A DNA stretch of 6,452 bases from the NCBI GenBank assembly GCA_005888955.1, contig VBCS01000077.1, positions 1 through 6,452 on the forward strand, read 5' to 3'. Made by a program: the position numbers and the translations under genes. Under the pieces are notes generated by a model that saw only the letters and a program-made list of their open reading frames with translations, did not search any database and was not told the origin of the DNA. Numbering within the stretch: position 1 is the stretch's first letter; every line of letters begins with the position of its first letter. Source of the DNA: Betaproteobacteria bacterium (lineage in GTDB: Bacteria > Pseudomonadota > Gammaproteobacteria > Burkholderiales > Casimicrobiaceae). Of the stretch, positions 1-5,954 are shown in pieces.

Positions 1-217
1 CGACGTCGTCAATCCGCTCGCCGAGCAGAAGGGGAGCCCGATCTACGGCATGCCGATCATCGAAGCGTACAAGGCGCGCAGTGTTCTGGTGAACAAACGG
101 TCGATGGCTTCGGGCTACGCCGGCCTCGACAATCCGCTCTTCTACATGGACAAGACGATGATGGTGTTCGGCGATGCCAAGAAGGTCGTCGAGGACCTGG
201 TCAAGGCGGTCGACTAG
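1..217 (+). CDS. pntB: NAD(P) transhydrogenase subunit beta, C-terminal end (partial)
   Basis: The 5' end lies outside the window; the reading frame starts at base 2 and the last 71 codons end at TAG 215-217. PntB is the inner-membrane subunit of the proton-translocating transhydrogenase, which moves hydride from NADH to NADP+ driven by the proton gradient. What is visible is the end of domain III, the soluble NADP(H)-binding domain. In the visible peptide, KRSM (residues 32-35) followed by GYAG (38-41) is the family signature; in E. coli PntB the Lys-Arg pair contacts the NADP 2'-phosphate. NPLF (44-47) and GDAK (57-60) also match the family in order and spacing, and the protein ends about where PntB normally ends. 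The pntA subunit genes would be expected just upstream. The identification rests on remembered family sequence but the match is close throughout. Confidence 0.93.
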   Translation, partial: DVVNPLAEQKGSPIYGMPIIEAYKARSVLVNKRSMASGYAGLDNPLFYMDKTMMVFGDAKKVVEDLVKAVD

Positions 218-240
218 TCAAACTCCGCTGGCGACGCGCG

Positions 241-1038
241 ATGATACGCCATCAGGATTCTCCCCCATCCAGGATGTCGCGATCGCTGCTCTGCGTCGTA
301 TTCGCGGCGTGGGCCGGCGCAGCCTTCGCGGACACATATATCATCCTGTCACTGGTCGGAGACCACGTCACGATCGTCAACCAGGGAGGGCAGACGGGCA
401 GCCGCTTCGATCAGAATCAGTATCAGGTGGCGCGGCTCGCCGAGCCGGTGCTCGACGATTTCGCGGTCGACGATTTCGCGGCTCGCGTCGCCGACTCGGT
501 GATCGCAAAGCTCCGACCCGATGCTTCCGTCACCACCCTTCGTGCCAACGACCCCGCGTTGTATACGCTCCGCGACTCGTGGCTTGAAGCCGATGCCATC
601 GAGGTCACGGCGCTGCTCTCTCTGCTCACGAAGCAATTCCCGCCCTCGCGTGGTGCGCATTTGCTGCTCGTCGCCCCTCATCGCGCCGACATCGAGCTGA
701 GAACCACCAGCGACTACCGAGGCCACGGCAAGGTCGCGGGGCTGGGCTTCTACCTGGATACGGTGACGCGCGCCCGAAGCAGCGACACGCTGGAATCGGG
801 CATCGGATTTCTCGGCGTTTTCGCCAACTTCCAGCTGCTCCTGATCGACTTGCAGACCGGCGCGATCGAGGCGCACGAACGCGTCGCGGTTGGCACGACC
901 TACGCTGCGTCGCGAGCCGCGGATGGCAAGCCCTGGAACGCGCTTTCACAGCACGAGAAGAGCATGGCGCTGGGGTCGCTGATGAAAACCGAAATCGAGC
1001 GTGCGCTGCCGGGCATGCTAAGCTCGCGCCGACCGTAG
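241..1038 (+). CDS. Uncharacterised secreted/periplasmic protein, 265 aa
   Basis: I do not recognise the family. The N-terminus carries a hydrophobic stretch (about residues 15-29) ending in AFA before Asp31, a good signal-peptidase I site, so the protein is probably exported. There is no convincing lipobox (Cys18 lies too early in the hydrophobic core) and no other membrane segment. The mature part, about 235 residues, alternates helical and strand-like stretches; recognisable blocks are LLLVAPHRAD (141-150), GLGFYLD (167-173) and FQLLLIDLQTG (197-207), the last resembling adjacent beta strands. The start is uncertain. ATG 241 gives the longest frame, but its 11 extra residues (MIRHQDSPPSR) are polar. 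ATG 274 (Met12) gives a more typical 19-residue signal peptide. Neither start has a clear ribosome-binding site. It begins only 23 bases after pntB (56 with the later start), so co-transcription is plausible. Codon use matches its neighbours. Function unknown. Confidence 0.75.
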   Translation: MIRHQDSPPSRMSRSLLCVVFAAWAGAAFADTYIILSLVGDHVTIVNQGGQTGSRFDQNQYQVARLAEPVLDDFAVDDFAARVADSVIAKLRPDASVTTLRANDPALYTLRDSWLEADAIEVTALLSLLTKQFPPSRGAHLLLVAPHRADIELRTTSDYRGHGKVAGLGFYLDTVTRARSSDTLESGIGFLGVFANFQLLLIDLQTGAIEAHERVAVGTTYAASRAADGKPWNALSQHEKSMALGSLMKTEIERALPGMLSSRRP

Positions 1039-1046
1039 GCTTCAAT

Positions 1047-1112
1047 CTGCCAACACCGTTGCCGGGCCTCGAGCAACGTGCGCTGCGCGTCCTGCCGACA
1101 CCGTTCGCGGAC
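1047..1112 (+). repeat. Imperfect 21-base direct repeat in the gap before the CoA-transferase
   Basis: The 88-base gap 1039-1126 contains two similar 21-base units, 1047-1067 and 1092-1112, matching at 17 of 21 positions with starts 45 bases apart. Both share the core CTGCC, then A or G, then ACACCGTT. The first unit also overlaps a 6-base inverted repeat (CGTTGC 1057-1062, GCAACG 1073-1078). Spaced direct repeats just upstream of a gene can be regulator-binding sites, but this could equally be chance or a decayed duplication. No sigma-70 promoter stood out in the gap. Low confidence in any function. Confidence 0.3.
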
Positions 1113-1126
1113 GTTGGAAAAATCAC

Positions 1127-2368
1127 ATGCCGGGCCCATTGTCGCATCTCGTCGTCCTGGATCTTTCCCGCGTGCTCGCCGGCCCGTGGTGCACGCAGCT
1201 CTTAGCCGATCTCGGCGCCGAGGTCATCAAGATCGAGAAGCCGGGCAGCGGCGACGACACGCGCAGCTGGGGCCCACCGTTCCTGAAGGATACGCAAGGA
1301 CGCGACACCGGCGAGGCAGCGTATTACCTCGCGTGTAACCGCGGCAAGAAGTCCGTCGCCGTCGACTTCACGCAGAGCGAAGGTCAGGCCATCGTGCGCG
1401 AGCTCGCGCGCGGTGCCGACATCGTCGTCGAGAACTTCAAGCTCGGCGGGCTGGCGAAGTACGGCCTCGATTACGCGAAACTTTCCACGGTCAATCCGCG
1501 GCTGGTGTATTGCTCGATCACCGGTTTTGGCCAGACCGGACCGTACGCCGAGCGCGCGGGTTACGATTTCATCATCCAGGGCATGGGTGGCTTCATGAGC
1601 GTCACCGGCGAGCGCGACGATCTCCCCGGTGGCGGGCCGCAGAAGGCCGGCATCGCCATTTCCGATCTCATGACGGGGATGTACGCATGCACCGCGATTC
1701 TCGCGGCAATTGCGCAGCGCGAACTCAGCGGCGCCGGTCAGTACATCGACGTGAGTCTGCTCGACGCGCAGGTAGCGATGATGGCCGTGATGAACATGAA
1801 CTATCTCGTTTCAGGCACGCCGCCGGACCGTGCCGGAAACGCGCACCAGAATATCGTTCCGTATCAGGTTTTCGCCTGCGCCGACGGGCATCTCATTCTC
1901 GCGGTGGGCAACGACGCTCAGTTCGCGCGCTTCTGCGAGATCGCGGGGAAGACCGAATGGGCCCGCGATCCGCGCTTTACGGCCAATGCCGAACGCGTCA
2001 AGCGACGCGATGTCCTCGTGCCACTGATCGAGGTCGTGATGCACTCGCGCACACAAGGCGAGTGGCTTGCTGCGCTGGAGGCGGTCGGAGTGCCTTGCGG
2101 GCCGATCAACCGCCTCGATCAGGTCTTTGCCGATCCGCAAGTGCGCGCCCGCGGCATGCGCTTCGATCTGCCGCATCGTTTGTCGGGGACGGTGCCGCAA
2201 GTCGGCAATCCGCTGCACTTCTCCGCGACTCCGGTCGCGTATACTCAGGCGCCGCCGCTGCTCGGCGAGCATACTTTGGCGGTGCTCTCGCAGCGACTGG
2301 GCCTTTCGGCCGAGTTACTTGCGGATCTCGCCGCGCGTGGCGTCGTGGAAATAAGTAGCCCGGGTTGA
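1127..2368 (+). CDS. Class III CoA-transferase (CaiB/BaiF family, SUGCT-like), 413 aa
   Basis: This family moves CoA from an acyl-CoA donor to a carboxylic acid through aspartyl-CoA thioester and anhydride intermediates; members act in the cytoplasm as intertwined dimers. Family landmarks are present in order: DLSRVLAGPW (12-21), DLGAEVIKIEKPG (28-40), GDDTRSWGPPF (42-52), NRGKKSVAVDF (71-81), YCSITGFGQTGP (128-139), AGYDFIIQG (144-152), the probable catalytic Asp180 in ISDLMTG, IVPYQVF (243-249), GVPCGPIN (321-328) and PPLLGEHT (376-383). The GSGDDTRSWGPPF and IVPYQ blocks resemble the human SUGCT type (succinate/glutarate/hydroxymethylglutarate), so a dicarboxylate acceptor is a reasonable guess, but substrate cannot be read from sequence. 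Length is normal. The start ATG 1127 has GGAA at 1116-1119, seven bases upstream. The last five residues (ISSPG) and the stop fall in or beside a repeat element, and look like an addition to the usual ending near GVV (405-407). No acyl-CoA dehydrogenase or regulator is adjacent. Confidence 0.92.
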   Translation: MPGPLSHLVVLDLSRVLAGPWCTQLLADLGAEVIKIEKPGSGDDTRSWGPPFLKDTQGRDTGEAAYYLACNRGKKSVAVDFTQSEGQAIVRELARGADIVVENFKLGGLAKYGLDYAKLSTVNPRLVYCSITGFGQTGPYAERAGYDFIIQGMGGFMSVTGERDDLPGGGPQKAGIAISDLMTGMYACTAILAAIAQRELSGAGQYIDVSLLDAQVAMMAVMNMNYLVSGTPPDRAGNAHQNIVPYQVFACADGHLILAVGNDAQFARFCEIAGKTEWARDPRFTANAERVKRRDVLVPLIEVVMHSRTQGEWLAALEAVGVPCGPINRLDQVFADPQVRARGMRFDLPHRLSGTVPQVGNPLHFSATPVAYTQAPPLLGEHTLAVLSQRLGLSAELLADLAARGVVEISSPG

Positions 2369-2447
2369 GCCGAAGGCGAAGCCCGGGAGGGTGGCGAAAT
2401 TCCCGCCGCGTTCCCGGGCATCGCGCTGTGCGCTCAGCCCGGGCTAC
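2355..2447. repeat. Inverted pair of REP-like palindromes (BIME-type element)
   Basis: Two divergent copies of one palindromic unit face each other. Copy A (2355-2388, + strand) starts GTAGCCCGGGTTGAGC and ends GCCCGGGA; copy B (2412-2447, read on the - strand) starts GTAGCCCGGGCTGAGC and ends GCCCGGGA. The outer 16-base arms 2355-2370 and 2432-2447 are complementary at 15 of 16 positions, and the inner arms 2381-2388 and 2412-2419 at 8 of 8, so the whole can form one long cruciform. Each copy can also fold alone. In A, 2359-2364 pairs with 2382-2387, and GCC/GGC closes a GAA loop. In B, 2413-2419 pairs with 2437-2443, and GCGC/GCGC closes a TGT loop. No T-run follows, so it is not a standard terminator, though such hairpins can stabilise upstream mRNA ends. 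The left arm overlaps the CoA-transferase stop codon. REP elements are generally mobilised by RAYT (TnpA-REP) enzymes; none is in this window. Confidence 0.85.
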
Positions 2448-2500
2448 GGTTTGGCGATGCAAAGGCTCGATCCACGACAGCTCTAGATGAGAAAGCGCCT

Positions 2501-5500
2501 ATGAGCGGAATCACCAAGAGGGCGGCGTTCTGGGTCGCGTTTGCCCTGCTGTCCGCGATCTGCGCCGTGCTCGCCTGGCGTTATTTCCCGGAGGCGCTGC
2601 CACTCGTCAATCTCGACGTGAAGATGTCGCGCGATCAGGCGCTCGAGCAAGCCGCCACGATTGCCGATCGGTTGCATCTCGTCGCGCCCGAGGCGCGTCG
2701 CGCTGCGGCGTTCACGCACGACGGCTCGACACAGAACTACGTCGAGCTGGAAGCCGGAGGAAGACCGGCGTTCACGCGATTGTTGTCGGGCGAGGTGTAC
2801 GCACCCTATCGCTGGGAGGTGCGGCTGTTCAAGCCGCGCGAAACGGCGGAGGTCCATGTGCGCTTCAAGCCCGACGGCTCGGTCTACGGTTTCGCGCGCA
2901 AAGTGCCGGAGGATGAGCCCGGCCCGTCGCTCGACGCAGTGGTAGCTCGCACGATTGCGGAGGCGCGCGCGCGATCGGACTGGGCCATCGACTTCGGGCC
3001 TTACCGTCTCCTCGAGCAGTCGCGCGTCGAGCGGCCCAATGGGCGGGTCGATCACGCGTTCGTCTACGAGCGCGAAGACGTCAAGCTCGGCGACGCCAGG
3101 ATCCGCATGCGACTCACCGTGAGCGGCGACGCGCTCTCCGAAATCACCCATTACGTGCACGTGCCGGAAGCGTTCGGACGCCGCTTCCAGGAAATGCGCT
3201 CGGACAACAAGGCGATCGCGTACGTCGCGAGCCTGGCGGCAGGCGTTCTGTACGGCCTCGGCGGCTGCATCATCGGCGTGCTGTGGCTGATGCGCCAGCG
3301 CAGGTTGCTGTGGAAGCCGGCGCTCGTCGCCGGCGGAGTCGTCGCCGGCTTGAATGCGCTCGCGATTCTCGCCAATGCGCCTCAAGCCTGGTTCGGATAT
3401 GACACGGCGCAATCCACCGGCGTGTTCTGGGGCCAGCAGATCGGCATCGCTGCGCTCGTGCTCGTCGCCGGCGGCCTGGGCCTCACGCTGGTGTTCACGG
3501 CGGCGGAAAGCCTTTCGCGTCGGGCCTTTGCCGGCCATCCGCAGCTGTGGCGCGTCTGGTCACGCGAGGCTGCACCCACGCCGGCCGTGCTGGGGCGAAC
3601 GCTCGGCGGTTATCTGTTCGTGCCGATCGAGCTCGCGCTCATCTCCGGATTCTATTTCGTCACCAATCGCTATTTCGGCTGGTGGCAACCGTCCGAATCG
3701 CTTTCCGATCCGAACATCCTCGGCAGCGCGCTGCCGGCGCTGGCGCCGATCGGCATGGCGCTGCAGGCGGGATTCATGGAGGAGTGCCTGTTTCGCGCGG
3801 TGCCGCTCTCGCTCGCGGCGCTGATCGGTGAGCGCTTCGGCTGCCGGCGAGCGCTGCTCGGCGCGGCGTTGGTCCTCCAAGCGCTGGTGTTCGCTGCCGC
3901 GCACGCGAACTACCCCGGTTTCCCCGCGTACTCGCGGCTGGTCGAGCTCTTCGTGCCGGCGTTCATCTGGGGATTGATCTTCCTTCGCTTCGGGCTCGTG
4001 CCGACCATAATCCTGCACGCCGTGTTCGATCTCGTGCTGATGGCGATACCGGTGTTCCTCGTACAGGGTCCCGGTGCGGAACTGAATCAGGCGCTCGTCG
4101 TGGGTGCCGGGCTCGCGCCGCTGGCGGTCGTGCTGTGGCGGCGCTTGTGGGCCGGTCGTTGGCTCGCATTGCCGGAATCGCTCGCCAATCGCGCATGGCA
4201 GCCCGGCATCGCGAAGTCGCCTCTTGCGGCACATGGACCGCGGGCGGCAGCGGGCGCGTGGACCGCAAACATGCAGCGCGCGCTGCCACTGCTGGCGCTT
4301 TGCGGGCTTCTCGCCTTCATCATCACGGGCAGCTTTCACGCCGACGCGCCGCCTGTCGCGATCGACCGCGCGCAGGCCGAAGCGATCGCCGATGCCGCAT
4401 TGAAGGAACGAAGGATCGCGCTCGGTCCGGAGTGGAAGCGCTTTGCCGCGGTTCGTTTGGCGTCCGAGGACGCTGCGGCGTGGCCCTGGAACAAGTTCGT
4501 CTGGCGCGAGGCCGGGCAGGAGACTTATCGGAAGCTCATCGGCGACTGGCTTGCGCCTCCGCTCTGGGAGGTGCGCTACGCGCGCTTTACCGGGGCCGAC
4601 GTCGCGGACCGCGCGGAGGAATGGCGCATCACCATCCAAGGCAACGGCCAGCTGCGCCAGGTGGGACATCGACTGCCCGAGCGGCACGCCGGCGCGCGCC
4701 TGGCCGAGGAAGATGCTCGCGCGCTGGCGCGCCGGACCATTGCGGAGCGCTTCGCGCTCGATCTGGCGGCGCTGCACGAGGTCGAGGTCAAGCAGGACCC
4801 CCGACCGGCGCGCATCGACTGGCGCTTCACTTACGCTGATCCGCGCGTTACCGTCGGCAAGGGAGGCGAGGCGCGCGTGATGATCGACCTCGCCGGCGAC
4901 GAAGTCGTCGGTTATGGCCGTTATGTCTTCATCCCTGACACCTGGTATCGCGCGGAGCGCGACCGCGCCGGCCGGCTCAGCGTCCTGCGCATCGTCGTCG
5001 CGCTCGGCTTTGCAATCCTCGCGATTGCGGCACTGATCTCCGCGACGGTGGCGTGGACTCGTGCGCATTTCGACCGGCGCGCCTTCTGGTCGGCAGGAAC
5101 GCTGCTGCTCGGCGCCGCGATCGTCAATGCCGTCAACCAGTGGCCTCAACTCGCGATGCGGCTGCAGACCGCCGAGCCCGTCGTCACACAGGTGGCACTG
5201 GCGGCCGGCGGCCAGCTTTTCGGCGCCGTGCTGACTGCCTTGCTCGGCGGCATGTTCGCCGGCGTCGGCGCGTTCGCGGCGCGCGAGCACGTGACCCCCG
5301 GCCTCGATGCCAGGGCGCTATGGCTACGCGGTGCCGCGGTCGCGCTCGCCATTGTCGGCGTCGACGTCGCGATCGGCGCAATCACGCCCGACCTGGCGCC
5401 GCTGTGGCCGAAGTACGATGCGGAGAACGCCTGGCTGCCGTGGCTCGCCCGCCTCCTCGGCGCCGTGAACGTCCTGCCGGTGATCGGGCTCGCCCTTGTC

Positions 5501-5923
5501 GCTTTGCGCTGGCTCGACCGGATCACGGCCGGTTGGACCCGGCGCCGGATTCTGGCGGCCGTGCTGCTGATGCTGACCCACGCGACGATCGCCGCTGTGA
5601 GCGCCGATCAGTGGTTCGACATCGTGGCCTCGGGTGTGGTCGGCGGCGCGGTGTCGACGCTGCTGTTCGCGACCGTGCTGCGCTACGATCTGCGCGTCGT
5701 TCCCCCACTCATCGGTGTCTACGTAAGCGCGGCGCTCATCGCACAGGCGGCGCAGAAGGGCACGCTGCAGGCCGCGTTCCTCGGTGCGATCGGCGTCGCC
5801 GCAACGCTCGCGGTGGCGTGGGCTGCGACGCGCTACATCCTGACCGGAGGTCCCGCGCCCGGCCACGCGGTACCGGTCGCGGCCGACGTGCCCGCTGCCG
5901 CGGTCGACTCCGCGGCGAAATGA
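2501..5923 (+). CDS. Large polytopic CPBP (CAAX protease-like) intramembrane metalloprotease with internal duplication, 1140 aa
   Basis: This is a putative membrane protease whose substrate is unknown. Domains in order: membrane anchor (about 8-26); extracytoplasmic region (about 40-225) resembling two PepSY-like modules; several membrane helices (238-387); CPBP core (about 405-520) with the three family motifs, EExxxR at E427/E428/R432, FxxxH at F464/H468 and HxxxD at H506/D510, which in this family hold the catalytic glutamate and metal ligands; helix 527-547; a polar linker; a second anchor (594-610); a second extracytoplasmic region (618-815); about nine further helices (828-1110); and an Ala/Pro-rich tail. 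The halves are related: NYVELEAGG to WEVR (79-108) matches NKFVWREAG to WEVR (664-692), and FLRFGLVP (494-501) matches VLRYDLRVVP (1059-1068). The second half lacks the catalytic residues. Typical CPBP proteins are about 200-350 residues, so this is unusually long. ATG 2501 has GAGAAAG at 2489-2495 as its ribosome-binding site. Known relatives act in prenyl-protein processing, peptide maturation or bacteriocin immunity; none of these can be assigned here. Confidence 0.88.
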   Translation: MSGITKRAAFWVAFALLSAICAVLAWRYFPEALPLVNLDVKMSRDQALEQAATIADRLHLVAPEARRAAAFTHDGSTQNYVELEAGGRPAFTRLLSGEVYAPYRWEVRLFKPRETAEVHVRFKPDGSVYGFARKVPEDEPGPSLDAVVARTIAEARARSDWAIDFGPYRLLEQSRVERPNGRVDHAFVYEREDVKLGDARIRMRLTVSGDALSEITHYVHVPEAFGRRFQEMRSDNKAIAYVASLAAGVLYGLGGCIIGVLWLMRQRRLLWKPALVAGGVVAGLNALAILANAPQAWFGYDTAQSTGVFWGQQIGIAALVLVAGGLGLTLVFTAAESLSRRAFAGHPQLWRVWSREAAPTPAVLGRTLGGYLFVPIELALISGFYFVTNRYFGWWQPSESLSDPNILGSALPALAPIGMALQAGFMEECLFRAVPLSLAALIGERFGCRRALLGAALVLQALVFAAAHANYPGFPAYSRLVELFVPAFIWGLIFLRFGLVPTIILHAVFDLVLMAIPVFLVQGPGAELNQALVVGAGLAPLAVVLWRRLWAGRWLALPESLANRAWQPGIAKSPLAAHGPRAAAGAWTANMQRALPLLALCGLLAFIITGSFHADAPPVAIDRAQAEAIADAALKERRIALGPEWKRFAAVRLASEDAAAWPWNKFVWREAGQETYRKLIGDWLAPPLWEVRYARFTGADVADRAEEWRITIQGNGQLRQVGHRLPERHAGARLAEEDARALARRTIAERFALDLAALHEVEVKQDPRPARIDWRFTYADPRVTVGKGGEARVMIDLAGDEVVGYGRYVFIPDTWYRAERDRAGRLSVLRIVVALGFAILAIAALISATVAWTRAHFDRRAFWSAGTLLLGAAIVNAVNQWPQLAMRLQTAEPVVTQVALAAGGQLFGAVLTALLGGMFAGVGAFAAREHVTPGLDARALWLRGAAVALAIVGVDVAIGAITPDLAPLWPKYDAENAWLPWLARLLGAVNVLPVIGLALVALRWLDRITAGWTRRRILAAVLLMLTHATIAAVSADQWFDIVASGVVGGAVSTLLFATVLRYDLRVVPPLIGVYVSAALIAQAAQKGTLQAAFLGAIGVAATLAVAWAATRYILTGGPAPGHAVPVAADVPAAAVDSAAK
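3713..4060 (+). other. CPBP/Abi protease core with intact catalytic motifs (within the 1140-aa protein)
   Basis: Residues 405-520 form the CPBP core. Motif 1, MEECLFR (426-432), has the paired glutamates followed by Arg three residues on. Motif 2, FAAAH (464-468), ends in the conserved His. Motif 3, HAVFD (506-510), carries the last His and an Asp where many members have Asn or Asp. All lie in or at the ends of hydrophobic helices, as expected for an active site buried in the bilayer. The complete motif set argues for an active enzyme. Confidence 0.87.
5423..5749 (+). other. Degenerate CPBP-like segment (pseudo-protease) in the C-terminal half of the same protein
   Basis: Residues about 975-1083 align by eye with the active core at an offset of about 565-571 residues. 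The clearest anchors are RR (449-450) with RR (1014-1015), and LRFGLVP (495-501) with LRYDLRVVP (1060-1068). At the aligned active-site positions, the paired Glu become Ala998 and Leu999 (Arg1003 may match Arg432), His468 becomes Val1033, and His506/Asp510 become Ile1071/Val1075. If the alignment is right, this half cannot be catalytic and would serve a structural or substrate-binding role. The homology is inferred from weak similarity between hydrophobic segments plus the clear duplication of the preceding extracytoplasmic region. Confidence 0.5.
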
Positions 5924-5954
5924 CACGGCCGCCGGCAAAGCGACCGAACGCGCG

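Noticed and set aside
1057..1078. Inverted repeat CGTTGC/GCAACG as a terminator after the secreted-protein gene
   Set aside because: The six-base stem has a ten-base loop and no T-run follows; too weak to call.
1510..2358. A 282-codon + strand frame inside the CoA-transferase
   Set aside because: It is Arg-rich and out of frame with a full-length, well-conserved family member.
2448..2500. Sigma-70 promoter for the protease (TTGGCG at 2451-2456)
   Set aside because: No acceptable -10 box occurs at 16-18 base spacing; TCTAGA at 2482-2487 is too far away and too near the start codon.
2487..2504. A five-codon mini-frame (ATG AGA AAG CGC CTA TGA) overlapping the protease start, possibly a leader
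   Set aside because: It has no clear ribosome-binding site, and its bases are better explained as the GAGAAAG ribosome-binding site of the protease gene.
2483..3538. A 351-codon open frame on the - strand, opposite the first extracytoplasmic region
   Set aside because: Same mirror effect and low-complexity charged composition; the internally duplicated + strand protein explains the region.
3560..5290. A 576-codon open frame on the - strand, opposite the protease gene
   Set aside because: It is the mirror of a high-GC gene whose third-position bias suppresses stops. Its product is rich in Arg, Gln, Glu and His with no domain, while the + strand frame has helices and intact catalytic motifs.
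5924..5954. Shared bidirectional terminator between the convergent genes
   Set aside because: The 31-base gap contains only a short CGGCCG palindrome, with no stable stem and no T-run.
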